DNA from: Gramella sp. KN1008
Lineage (GTDB): Bacteria; Bacteroidota; Bacteroidia; Flavobacteriales; Flavobacteriaceae
DNA length: 64,000 nt
Direction: 5' to 3'
NCBI RefSeq assembly: GCF_004332155.1
Contig: NZ_SJDV01000001.1
Location: 620,001-684,000, forward strand
Position 1 is the stretch's first letter; each line of letters opens with the position of its first letter. Shown here in pieces: positions 9,179-18,600 of this stretch. The position numbers and the translations under genes are program-made. The notes under the pieces are model-generated. The model ran no database searches, had not been told where the DNA came from, and worked only from the letters and a program-made list of their open reading frames with translations.

Positions 9179-9872
9179 AGTTTATAAAAATAGCCCTGGA
9201 AGACATCTTATCTACATTTCCTGTGTAAATACTATTAGGATCAGCATCTCGGATAAGTTCATCATTAATGGCAAATACGCCTCTTATAGATGGTGATAAT
9301 TTGAAGTAGTAAAGGTAAAGGTCAATCCCGACTCCTACTTCGTAATAATAGGAATTTGTAGTCATTCTGAACTGTCCTGCACTGTTATCGTCAGGGTTGT
9401 TCTCATTACTACTAAGGTTTATGGAAGTGGAGACCCCGCCAATTACAAAAGGTTTAAAGTTGTTAAGTCGATTCGCACTGAATTTCAACAGTAGCGGAAT
9501 ATGAACATACGTAGAACTTATTTCTCTGTAGGTTCCAGCATCCGCTTTTAAAGCCTGGTAGCCACGTGTATTGAAATTTACACCTGGTTCAAGACGTAAG
9601 TCCAGATTATGACTAAGTTTTAGATTTCCCAATAGACCTACATTAAAACCAAAGCGAGTTTCAACCCGAAAATCCTGGCCGGTTACCGGACTTGGATTAT
9701 AATTTATATAGTCAAAATCAAAATCATATTTATTAAATCCCAGGAAATAACCCCAGGACCAGCGCTGTTGATCGAAATTTTGTTGATTCAGCACGCGTTC
9801 TCCTGAAAAAATCTGGGCGTTTGCAGCACTAACACTTAATGCTATAAGCGCAATCGTCAATATCTTCTTCAT
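9165..9872 (-). CDS. porT: PorT/SprT-like outer-membrane beta-barrel of the type IX secretion system
   Basis: I start it at 9872 (MKKILTIALIALSVSAANAQ), giving 235 residues with a classical signal peptide cleaved after ANAQ; a longer frame from 9911 would push into ubiE. The mature part alternates aromatic and polar residues in strand-like blocks (WGYFLGFNKYDFDFDYIN, YYYEVGVGIDLYLYYFKLSPSIRG), as in 8-stranded PorT-family barrels. Location directly behind ubiE (4-base gap) is, as I recall, the usual place of porT/sprT in flavobacteria, where it is needed for T9SS function and gliding. The barrel prediction is strong; the specific T9SS role rests on context and resemblance. Confidence 0.8.
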   Translation of the reverse strand: MKKILTIALIALSVSAANAQIFSGERVLNQQNFDQQRWSWGYFLGFNKYDFDFDYINYNPSPVTGQDFRVETRFGFNVGLLGNLKLSHNLDLRLEPGVNFNTRGYQALKADAGTYREISSTYVHIPLLLKFSANRLNNFKPFVIGGVSTSINLSSNENNPDDNSAGQFRMTTNSYYYEVGVGIDLYLYYFKLSPSIRGVFAINDELIRDADPNSIYTGNVDKMSSRAIFINFTFQ

Positions 9873-9876
9873 GGTA

Positions 9877-10605
9877 TTACTTTGAAGCAATATAAATGGT
9901 TGATACGCCAAATGTCTGAGGCAGATCTTTTACATTTATAAACCCGATTTTTTCCAAAATATTGTTGAAAGTAGAGCCATAGGGAAAATTTGCAGCACTT
10001 TCACTCAAATAAGAATATGCGTTCTTATCTTTTGAAAATATTTTGCCAATCACGGGCAATATGAAATTTGAATAAAATCGGTAACCTTGCTTGTAGGGAA
10101 ATTTGGTGGGTACCGAGGTTTCCAATACTACGAAAATACCGCCAGGTTTCAAAACCCTGAAGATTTCTCCCAGACCTTTTTCCAGGTTTTCAAAGTTCCT
10201 AACTCCAAAAGCTACGGTAATAGCATCAAAAGAGTTACTTTCAAATGGTAAGTTTTCTGAATCCCCCTGGATCATTTCAATTCTGGGATCCAGATTTTTT
10301 TCATGGATCTTTCTACGACCAACTTTCAGCATCCCTTCAGAAAGATCAAGACCAACTATGCGGGAGGCTTCGGTCTGGGCCATTTGGATAGCAAGGTCGC
10401 CCGTGCCAGTTGCAATATCAAGTATACTATCAGGACTAGTGGCTGCAACTGCTGCTACTACTTTTTTTCTCCATTTTACATCAGTACCCAGGGAAATGAC
10501 CCTGTTCAAGCCGTCATAGTTATCCGAAATATTATCGAACATCTGCTCAACCTGTTGCTTTTTGGAGAGTTTAGAATCCTTGTAAGGCGTGACCTTTTTA
10601 CCCAT
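9877..10605 (-). CDS. ubiE: Demethylmenaquinone/ubiquinone C-methyltransferase
   Basis: This SAM-dependent enzyme (UbiE/MenG) adds the last methyl group to demethylmenaquinone, the respiratory quinone of this phylum. I choose the start at 10605 ([24 protein letters not shown], 242 residues) since flavobacterial homologues begin close to the VxPYKDS motif; a start at 10623 adds six residues. Visible motifs are SAM motif I ([16 protein letters not shown]) and the family signature [22 protein letters not shown] segment ([15 protein letters not shown]). It is followed after 4 bases by porT, forming a two-gene operon. Confidence 0.96.
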   Translation of the reverse strand: MGKKVTPYKDSKLSKKQQVEQMFDNISDNYDGLNRVISLGTDVKWRKKVVAAVAATSPDSILDIATGTGDLAIQMAQTEASRIVGLDLSEGMLKVGRRKIHEKNLDPRIEMIQGDSENLPFESNSFDAITVAFGVRNFENLEKGLGEIFRVLKPGGIFVVLETSVPTKFPYKQGYRFYSNFILPVIGKIFSKDKNAYSYLSESAANFPYGSTFNNILEKIGFINVKDLPQTFGVSTIYIASK

Positions 10606-10620
10606 AAAAAAACTTTGGGC

Positions 10621-10628
10621 CAAAGATA
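10621..10628 (-). promoter_or_regulatory. -7 element for ubiE-porT
   Basis: The minus strand reads TATCTTTG only 15 bases before the chosen ubiE start. It overlaps the alternative start at 10623, which supports the start at 10605 and implies a very short leader. Confidence 0.5.
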
Positions 10629-10706
10629 ACTTATATGCTTAAAATACCTTACAGATCATGAAATTTTTATCTTAAGCATCTGATTTTTCGTTTCTTTAAA
10701 ATAGCT

Positions 10707-10714
10707 TAACTTTG
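10707..10714 (+). promoter_or_regulatory. -7 element for trkA-trkH
   Basis: The sequence TAACTTTG matches TAnnTTTG and ends 23 bases before the trkA start codon. A T-rich stretch (TTTTTCG) stands in for the -33 box. Confidence 0.5.
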
Positions 10715-10737
10715 CTCTTTCAATTTGAAGCTGTTAT

Positions 10738-12087
10738 ATGAAAATAATAATCGCCGGTGCAGGTGAAGTAGGATTTCATTTAGCTAAATTACTTTCCTTT
10801 GAATCTCAGGACATCACGCTAATTGATCCAAATCGGGATAATTTGGCCTATTCAGATACCCATCTGGATATCAAAACGGTGAAGGGCGATGCGAGTTCTA
10901 TTAAAATTCTTAAGGAGGCCCAGGTGAAGTATACCGATATGGTAATAAGCGTAACTTCCAGTGAAGCTACCAATATTACGGTTTGTGTACTGGCAAAACA
11001 GCTTGGTGCCAAGCGGACTATAGCTAGAATATCCAATACGGAGTTCCTGGAAAATCAGGGCGAATTAGGATTTACCCGATTCGGGATCGATGAATTGATT
11101 TCACCCGAAGCCCTGGCGTCTCGTGAGATCGAACTGCTCCTAAACCAGTCTGCATTTAATGATAGCTATGAATTTGAAGATGGTGCTTTAACCATGATCG
11201 GTGTGAGTCTTTCAAGAACCGCGACCTTTGTGGGGAAGACGGTTAAAGAAGCTGCCCAAATATTTCCCGAATTGAATTTCGTGCCTATTGCGATTCAGAG
11301 GTTTGGGACCCAGTATACACTCATTCCTAGAGGAGATACTCAATTTAAGGACGGGGATCAGGTTTATTTCATTACATTGAAGAATGGAGTGGAAGAATTA
11401 TATAAACTTACAGGAAAAGTAAGGCAGGATATTAAAAATGTGATGGTTTTAGGCGGAAGTAAGATAGGACGAAAAACTGCCGAAGATCTTTGCCGGAATA
11501 ATTTCAAGGTAAAGCTGGTTGAAAAAGATCGGGAGAAAGCCTATGAACTTGCTGATGAATTGCCGGATACGCTTATTATTAATGGAGACGGAAGAAATGT
11601 GGAATTGCTCGAAGAAGAGAATATCCATGATATGGACGCGTTCATAGCGGTGACTGGTAATTCGGAAACTAATATTATGTCATGCTTGGTGGCCAAGTCT
11701 AAAAGTGTTAAAAAAACTATCTCCCTGGTAGAGAATATGGATTACTTTCAACTAAGTCACTCTATAGGGATAGATACACTTATAAATAAGAAACTTCTTG
11801 CGGCAAACAATATTTTCAGATACGTAAGAAAAGGTGAGGTGGTCGCTATGACCAAACTCAATAATATGAACGCCGAGCTTTTGGAATTCATAGTAAAACC
11901 TGAGTCACAGGTGAGCGATAAGAGAATCAAAGATCTTGATTTTCCACGATCGGCTATTATTGGAGGGATTATAAGAAACGGTACAGGAATGATCGCTTTG
12001 GGAGATTTCCTTATCAAACCCGGCGATAGAATTGTAGTATGTTGTCTACCTCGTTCTATCAATAAAGTAGAAAAACTCTTCTTGTAA
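10738..12087 (+). CDS. trkA: Trk potassium uptake regulatory subunit TrkA
   Basis: TrkA is the cytoplasmic NAD(H)-binding ring that gates the TrkH potassium channel. The 449 residues hold two RCK units in tandem: RCK_N 1-120 with nucleotide motif IIAGAGEVGFHLA, RCK_C about 140-225 (ending GDQVYFITLK), a second RCK_N about 232-350 starting VMVLGGSKIGRKTA, and a second RCK_C about 370-449 ending GDRIVVCCLP. Its stop overlaps the trkH start (TAATG at 12085-12089), so the two are translationally coupled. RCK_C domains are known c-di-AMP receptors in some bacteria, and a diadenylate cyclase is encoded at 61129-61902. Confidence 0.97.
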   Translation: MKIIIAGAGEVGFHLAKLLSFESQDITLIDPNRDNLAYSDTHLDIKTVKGDASSIKILKEAQVKYTDMVISVTSSEATNITVCVLAKQLGAKRTIARISNTEFLENQGELGFTRFGIDELISPEALASREIELLLNQSAFNDSYEFEDGALTMIGVSLSRTATFVGKTVKEAAQIFPELNFVPIAIQRFGTQYTLIPRGDTQFKDGDQVYFITLKNGVEELYKLTGKVRQDIKNVMVLGGSKIGRKTAEDLCRNNFKVKLVEKDREKAYELADELPDTLIINGDGRNVELLEEENIHDMDAFIAVTGNSETNIMSCLVAKSKSVKKTISLVENMDYFQLSHSIGIDTLINKKLLAANNIFRYVRKGEVVAMTKLNNMNAELLEFIVKPESQVSDKRIKDLDFPRSAIIGGIIRNGTGMIALGDFLIKPGDRIVVCCLPRSINKVEKLFL

Positions 12088-13583
12088 TGCCAAGGCTGAA
12101 TTATCAAATAATTCTTCATGTCATGGGCTTATTGCTGCTTTGTAACGGCGGGTTCATGTTATTAGCCACACTCGTGAGCTGGTTTTATCAGGACGGTGTT
12201 ACTCTTGAAATATCTACGGCAGCTCTTATAACTCTTTTTGTGGGAACTTTGTTAATGTTTACAACACGAGGCCATAGTAAGGAGGTAAAGATCAGAGAGG
12301 GCTATATAATCGTAACATTCGGTTGGATATTTATGGCTCTTAGTGGTGCGCTTCCTTATGTGATAAGTGAATCTATTCCCAGGTTCACTAACGCTTTTTT
12401 CGAAACCATGTCCGGTTATACCACAACCGGAGCTTCCATTTTAAATGATATAGAAGCGATCCCGAAAGGGATATTATTCTGGCGAAGTCTCACCCACTGG
12501 ATAGGAGGAATGGGTATCATTGTCTTGGCGATTGCAATTCTCCCACTTCTGGGGATAGGAGGGATGCAGTTGTTTAGTGCTGAATCGCCCGGCCCCAGTG
12601 CAGATAAACTGAAACCGCGGATTACCGATACAGCGAAAAGATTATGGTTAATATATGTTTCCTATACCCTTGCCGAAACTGTATTATTATGGACCGCCGG
12701 GATGAGCTTTTTCGATGCGATAAATCATGCCTTTAGCACGCTCTCTACAGGAGGTTTTTCTACTAAGAATGCCAGTATTGCTTTTTGGAATGATAATCCG
12801 GCGATCCAGTATATTATCATTGTTTTTATGCTCCTGGCCGGTAGTAACTTTGTACTAAGTTATTTCGCTTTTAAAGGAAAGTTTAGTAAAGTACTCCACG
12901 ACGATGAATTTAAATGGTATTTCTGGTTTATAGTAGGTTTTACGATGATAACTGCTTTAGTAATCTATTTTCAGGCAGATGTAAGTATCTCCTCGATAGA
13001 TCATCCTATGGTGCTGGGAGAAGGGGAAAGTGCTTTCAGGCATGGGTTATTTCAGGTCCTGGCGATAATTACAACCACCGGTTTCGTGACCGCTGATTAT
13101 ACGATGTGGACACCATTCCTCACTATTCTATTCTTTGGATTGTTTTTTCTTGGAGGGTCTGCGGGTTCAACGGCGGGTGGTGTTAAAGTTATGCGCCATC
13201 TCATTATGATAAAAAACGGACTTATAGAATTCAAGCGTACACTACATCCCAATGCTATTCTTCCGGTGCGTTTCAATGGAAAATCCATTAGCAAAGAGAT
13301 CGTTTTCAATATTCTTGGATTCTTTATCCTATACATGCTGGCTTTTATTATCGGTGCTGTAGTTCTTGCCGGGCTTGGGCTGGATTTCGAAACAGCCATT
13401 GGTGGAGCTGCCTCATCTCTGGGTAATATAGGTCCGGCCTTCGGAGGCCTGAGTCCGGTAAATAATTTTGATATGTTACCCGATTTTGGTAAGTGGTGGT
13501 GTAGTTTTCTGATGCTTATAGGAAGGCTGGAACTGTTTACGGTGTTAATTATTCTAACCCCATTTTTCTGGAGGAACCGATAA
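12087..13583 (+). CDS. trkH: Trk potassium uptake membrane subunit TrkH
   Basis: The 498-residue inner-membrane protein is the potassium-conducting subunit. It has the four-fold pore-loop architecture of the SKT family. Recognisable pore segments are FETMSGYTTTGASIL, HAFSTLSTGGFSTKN, LAIITTTGFVTADY and AASSLGNIGPAFG. The selectivity-filter Gly of each loop is present in TTGAS, TGGFS, TTGF and GNIGP. It overlaps trkA by one base. The length and the number of hydrophobic segments fit TrkH rather than KtrB. Confidence 0.96.
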   Translation: MPRLNYQIILHVMGLLLLCNGGFMLLATLVSWFYQDGVTLEISTAALITLFVGTLLMFTTRGHSKEVKIREGYIIVTFGWIFMALSGALPYVISESIPRFTNAFFETMSGYTTTGASILNDIEAIPKGILFWRSLTHWIGGMGIIVLAIAILPLLGIGGMQLFSAESPGPSADKLKPRITDTAKRLWLIYVSYTLAETVLLWTAGMSFFDAINHAFSTLSTGGFSTKNASIAFWNDNPAIQYIIIVFMLLAGSNFVLSYFAFKGKFSKVLHDDEFKWYFWFIVGFTMITALVIYFQADVSISSIDHPMVLGEGESAFRHGLFQVLAIITTTGFVTADYTMWTPFLTILFFGLFFLGGSAGSTAGGVKVMRHLIMIKNGLIEFKRTLHPNAILPVRFNGKSISKEIVFNILGFFILYMLAFIIGAVVLAGLGLDFETAIGGAASSLGNIGPAFGGLSPVNNFDMLPDFGKWWCSFLMLIGRLELFTVLIILTPFFWRNR

Positions 13584-13609
13584 AAAAACCGGCCTGTTAA
13601 CAGCCGGTT
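13582..13609 (-). terminator. Terminator between trkH and the aminotransferase
   Basis: AACCGGC (13587-13593) pairs with GCCGGTT (13603-13609) around a loop that is itself the palindromic core of CTGTTAACAG. On the minus strand it is followed by seven Ts, so it mainly serves the aminotransferase gene. It overlaps the trkH stop codon. Confidence 0.85.
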
Positions 13610-13639
13610 CTATAAGTCTGAATCATCAGAAAAAATATT

Positions 13640-14830
13640 TTATTCCATTACCGCCTGCTTGATTCTTTTTAAAGCTTCTTCAATCTGCGATTCACTGGCA
13701 GCATAGGAGATCCTGATACATTCAGGATTACCAAATGCATCTCCGGTCACAGTAGCTACGTTTGCTTCTTCCAAAAGGAACAGGCTAAAATCAGTGGCAT
13801 TAAGAATCTCATGTCCTCTTAATGTCTTTCCGAAGAAAGCGGATACATTAGGGAAAACATAAAAAGCTCCTTCCGGCTCGGGAGTTACAAAGCCATCAAT
13901 TCCGTTTAAGAGATCGATTATCAGTTTTCTTCGGCTCTTAAATGTATCAATCATATGACTGATCTTGCTCACAGGTGCTTCCAAAGCTGTAATAACAGCA
14001 CGTTGAGCTATACAATTAGCTCCACTGGTTATCTGCCCCTGCATTTTATTACAGGCTCTTGCAATGTATGAAGGAGCTCCTATATAACCTATTCTCCATC
14101 CCGTCATAGCAAAGGCTTTAGATACACCATTCACTGTTACAGTGCGGTCATACATATCTTCAAACTCTGCCATGGAAGCATGACCACCCACAAAGTTAAT
14201 ATGCTCATATATTTCATCACTTACCACTATTATATCCGGGTATTTTTTCAGAACATCTGCCAAAGCTCTTAATTCTTCCCTGCTATAGACCATTCCGCTA
14301 GGATTACATGGAGAACTGTACCATATCATTCTAGTTTTTGGAGTAATGGCAGCCTCCAGCTGCGCCGGAGTTATTTTGAAATTAGTTTCTACGCTAGTGG
14401 GGATTTCTACAGGAATACCCTCAGCTAGTTTTACGATTTCAGCATAACTAACCCAGTAAGGGCAGGGAAGTAGTACTTCGTCACCCGGATTAAGTATGAC
14501 CATTGCTACATTCGCAAGGGATTGCTTAGCTCCTGTAGAAACAACTATCTGAGATCTGTCATAAGTTAACTTATTGTCTCTTTTGAATTTATTGATGATA
14601 GCATCTTTTAGTTCTACATAACCATCAACCGGAGTGTAGGAATTGTAATTATCATTAATTGCCTTAATGGCAGCCTCTTTTATGAAGTCGGGAGTATTAA
14701 AATCGGGTTCTCCAAGGCTAAGCCCGATAATGTCTTTTCCTTCTTCCTTAAGTTCACGTGCTTTCGCTGCCATAGCTAGCGTTTGCGAAGTTGCCATTGA
14801 TTTGATGCGATTGGATAATTTTTCCTGCAT
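13640..14830 (-). CDS. aspC: Class I/II pyridoxal phosphate aminotransferase (aspartate aminotransferase, subgroup Ib)
   Basis: The 396-residue fold type I PLP enzyme probably transfers the amino group between aspartate and 2-oxoglutarate. Key features are the N-terminal GLSLGEPDFNTPDFI, the substrate-side YTPVDGYVELKDAI, the PLP-contacting WYSSPCNPSGMVYS and VVSDEIYEHI, the Schiff-base lysine in NGVSKAFAMTGWRIGYIG, and the C-terminal arginine in ECIRISYAAS. The pattern matches the Thermus-like Ib aspartate/prephenate aminotransferases, so prephenate could also be a substrate. It is a single gene with its own -7 element and terminator. Confidence 0.93.
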   Translation of the reverse strand: MQEKLSNRIKSMATSQTLAMAAKARELKEEGKDIIGLSLGEPDFNTPDFIKEAAIKAINDNYNSYTPVDGYVELKDAIINKFKRDNKLTYDRSQIVVSTGAKQSLANVAMVILNPGDEVLLPCPYWVSYAEIVKLAEGIPVEIPTSVETNFKITPAQLEAAITPKTRMIWYSSPCNPSGMVYSREELRALADVLKKYPDIIVVSDEIYEHINFVGGHASMAEFEDMYDRTVTVNGVSKAFAMTGWRIGYIGAPSYIARACNKMQGQITSGANCIAQRAVITALEAPVSKISHMIDTFKSRRKLIIDLLNGIDGFVTPEPEGAFYVFPNVSAFFGKTLRGHEILNATDFSLFLLEEANVATVTGDAFGNPECIRISYAASESQIEEALKRIKQAVME

Positions 14831-14901
14831 GATTTTAAATAGTTTAAATATTGATTTGCAGCAGTTTCTTGCGCATGCTTTACCACAAGGAAAAGCAGCT
14901 T

Positions 14902-14909
14902 CAAAGTTA
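14902..14909 (-). promoter_or_regulatory. -7 element for aspC
   Basis: The minus strand reads TAACTTTG, matching TAnnTTTG, 71 bases before the aspC start. Confidence 0.45.
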
Positions 14910-14964
14910 AAATTTTATAAATTTCATTGGTCTTTTTTCAGAAAAAATAACGATAAAAAATACC

Positions 14965-14972
14965 TATTTTTG
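14965..14972 (+). promoter_or_regulatory. -7 element for rsmG
   Basis: TATTTTTG matches TAnnTTTG and ends only 10 bases before the TTG start codon of rsmG. This would give an almost leaderless mRNA. Confidence 0.45.
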
Positions 14973-14982
14973 AGGCAAATTA

Positions 14983-15621
14983 TTGAGCAATTTGGAATTA
15001 ATAGAGAAATATTTTTCGAATTTAACAGAAGAGCAAAAATCCAGGTTCAAAAAGCTGGAAGAATTATATAAGGATTGGAACCTCAAGATCAATGTGGTAT
15101 CTCGTAAAGATATTGATGAACTCTATCTGAGGCATGTACTTCATTCTTTAGGTATTGCGAAAGTACAGGAATTTAAAGCAGGCTCTAAGATTTTGGATGT
15201 AGGTACCGGTGGTGGATTTCCTGGGATTCCTCTGGCAATAATGTATCCGGATTGTGAATTCCATTTAGTAGATTCTATTGGAAAAAAGATAAAGGTGGTC
15301 AATGAGGTGACTGAAGGCCTTGGACTCAAAAATGTAAAATCTTTCAATAATAGAGTTGAAGAGCTGGATGGTCAGTACGATTTTATAGTCAGTAGAGCTG
15401 TGGCTGTTATGCCAACCTTTGTGAGATGGGTAAAGGGTAAGATAGCCAAAGAACAAAGACACGATAGAAGGAATGGGATACTCTATCTCAAGGGTGGTGA
15501 TCTAAGCGAAGAGCTCAAAGATTATCGCACTGCGGAAATCTTTGAGCTTTCCAATTATTTTGAAGAGGAATTCTTCGAGACTAAAAAGGTCGTTTACCTT
15601 CCTTTAAAATACAGATCGTAG
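14983..15621 (+). CDS. rsmG: 16S rRNA (guanine527-N7)-methyltransferase
   Basis: RsmG (GidB) methylates G527 of 16S rRNA. The 212-residue protein starts with TTG (read as MSNLELIEKYFSNLTEEQKSRF). No in-frame ATG exists in the first third, and upstream extension is blocked by the promoter, so TTG is the best start. The SAM-binding motif LDVGTGGGFPGIPLAIMYPD and the family segments NVVSRKDIDELYLRHVLHSL and DFIVSRAVAVMPTFVRWVK are clear. Its stop lies 2 bases from the stop of the convergent giant gene. Confidence 0.96.
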   Translation: MSNLELIEKYFSNLTEEQKSRFKKLEELYKDWNLKINVVSRKDIDELYLRHVLHSLGIAKVQEFKAGSKILDVGTGGGFPGIPLAIMYPDCEFHLVDSIGKKIKVVNEVTEGLGLKNVKSFNNRVEELDGQYDFIVSRAVAVMPTFVRWVKGKIAKEQRHDRRNGILYLKGGDLSEELKDYRTAEIFELSNYFEEEFFETKKVVYLPLKYRS

Positions 15622-15623
15622 TT

Positions 15624-18600
15624 TTATTCCTTAATTATTATTTTTTTGGATAGGCTTCTGTCTCTTGAATGTACTTTTACTATATAGATGGCTGAGCTTA
15701 ATGGCCTGTCCATCTCCAGACTTATTGTTTTTCTGGTTGGAATATTTTCAAAACTCCTGATAATCTGACCATTCATACTGAAGAGTTCTACATGTTCAAT
15801 TTCTATTAGATCCGGATTGGTAAGAATAACCTCCTTCGTATTCCGCAGATAATCTACATATATTTCCGGTGCATCAGTAGTAGAAGGTATTTCTTCTTTC
15901 TCTTCAGTGGTAGGTTTTTTAAATACTATTTCATACCTGTCGTTTATATAACCTGGAGAGGCTTCAGCTTCAAAAGTTCCTTTTAATAGATTATGATAAG
16001 TATCTTCTTTCTTATCATGGAGGTAAATATTGACGTCAGAGAAATTTTCCAGCTCTTTGATGTCGATTGAAAATTTCCCTTCCTTACTAATTTTCATTCC
16101 TATTGGAAGTACCTGGTCATAATTAAAGTTTGGAACTGCCTGGATTACAAACTCAGAGTCATTAATAAGCCAGTACATGTCCTCGGCGTTATCTTCTATA
16201 AGCGGCGCATCATAACCAAGATCAAAATCGTTGGAGGTATTTGCATCTGCTGTGACCAGTATTTCCCTATGGTAACCTTTCGGTGAAGCAAAATGCAGTC
16301 TTATTTTGTACCTGCTGTCCTTGGTGTACTTGGCCTGTTTCACCTGAGATTTAGTTGGATTTATTTGGGATAGGAATTGAGAATCATTAGTGCTTTCCTT
16401 AACAAATGCTCTCTGGCTGTTTTTAAAAATTATGTCTCCACCAGAAACCGAATAGTTTCCTATTCCATCATCTAGTACCGCATTTACAAAAAAGCCTTGG
16501 GCTACCGGTATATATCGGCCAGGAGTATTTGTACTTGTCTGCCCCGTGGCATCAATTCTCTCATCTGTGGAAACGGCAGGGATCCCACCAGATAGATTAA
16601 AAACTCCATAGCCTCCAACATATTCCTCAAGATAATGGGAATTTTGTGGTCCGAAATGATCCCAGAAATACACAGCTCCGTTAAAAATATTACTTGAGTT
16701 TCTTCCCCCGTTCACATCTTTTAGATTATCTCTAATGAATTCTTCTGCATCTATTGCCGAAGGATACGGATTACCAACCAATCTGTTTTCTCCTGCTGAA
16801 ATGCTCAATAGGATATTCCCGTTATTTGGCTTTCCACGAAAAACATAATTTTGTGGTGTATCGATAGAAGCACTTCCGGAAGTTCCTTTCATTGTGTAAC
16901 CTTCACCGGCTAGTAGCGGATCGGTTTCACTTATCTGGTGCCATTCAACATATTCATCTGCTGCACCTCTAAATGTCCATAACCAATAGGTGCTAATTCG
17001 TTTTCCTCCGGAATAATTATAATCAGCATATTCGTACCAGTAATCAAAAGATAGGGGAGCCGGAGAAGTAGGATTAGTTCCATCCTTAAGAATACTGGCA
17101 ATTTGATATCCGTAATTATTAGCTGCTCCCTGAATGCTAACAGGAGATGACCAGTAATTGTAATTGAAACTGTTTGCGGTTCCCTGTTGATCGCGATCCA
17201 GATATCCAATACTGTTTTCATCAAGTATACTGCCCTCTGTCTGCACGAGCTGTGATTCTCCTTCAAGGTCGATTATCCCGTCCAAATCTAAATAGTGAGT
17301 TATGGTAAGAGCGTGTCCTGTCTCACTGGAAACGTTTCCATCCATTGTTAATTCACCCGATTCAGATAACAGCCCCAACATATAAATATCTTGCGCGGTA
17401 GAATTAATATCGTGAGAAATTCTCGCGATATTCCAGTTAATGTACTCGCCATTAATCCCTATGCCATTTGGAACATCCCATACAGTGGGCCTTAACCAGG
17501 TGTTGGTATTTCTCCAGGATCCGTTCTGATTAGAAATATAGGGTAGCGGGGCAGTGTTTTCCTGAGAAGTTTGAATATTTCTAAGAATCCCGTTCACTTT
17601 ATTATTTGCAATATCAGGTGTCTCACCATTGGAAATTTCGTTAGCCATTAATCTGTAATAACCCTTAAGGTTACTCCATGAAAGGAATTCTGGGACATCC
17701 ATTGGTAAAACTTCTCCCTTCGTTTTTCCTCCATTACTAACAATTCTCTGGTTCATCATGAATCGTAACTGGTTAACCGAAAGTGCCACATTCCAGATCC
17801 TTAGTTCTTCCATCCAGCCATGAAAATAGTTCCTAGGCACATCAGGATTTGTTGAGTCATAGATGCCACCGAGTAGGAATGGAGCAGATGTTGACGCAGG
17901 ATTCGAAGCTGAGCTGTTTCCAACCCTAATGCCGTCTACATACAGTTCAATGCTTGAATTTTTATAGATAACGGCCAGATGATACCATCTGTCAGTTGAA
18001 ACTTTGCTGGAAGTAGAAACAGAATTGCTTCCCCATCTAAAAGTAGGAGCTCCGTTGTTGATGATAAGGTCAAAGCCGCCATTATTAATATTGGAATAAT
18101 CTCTTTTTGATAAAACAGTGCGCACTCCGGAAACCGATTTTGGTTTAACCCAGACCTCAATGGAGAAGGAGCCGGAGGAGAGTGGGTAGTTATCGCCCAT
18201 CAACACATGATCATCCACGCCATCAAAATCCAAAGTACTACAATCAGCGGCAAAAGTAACCGTCATTTCGCTTGTTGAGGCACAGGTTCCATCCGGATGT
18301 GATATGGTCCATCTTAAAGTATAGGAGCCATTGGTTCCAGTGAATTCAGAATTTGGATTTGAAGGCTCTGTGATAGTACCTCCGGTGCCAGATACGATGG
18401 TCCATTCCCCGGATCCGGTTACTGGAGTGTTAGCTTCAAGATTAGTAGTATTAAAACCACAACCAAAGATTTGGTCTTCACCAGTTTCAGCTACAGTAAG
18501 TTCTTCAGGCTGTGTAAGAGTGACTGTTTTAATAGCCTGACAGCCATTTGCGTCAATTACAGTAATGGTATATTCACCTGCTGACAGACCGGTAGCAGTG

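Noticed and set aside
14667..15071. 134-residue plus-strand frame overlapping the aminotransferase and rsmG
   Set aside because: It runs antisense to aspC and in a different frame from rsmG; the first part is Ser/Ala-rich shadow sequence.
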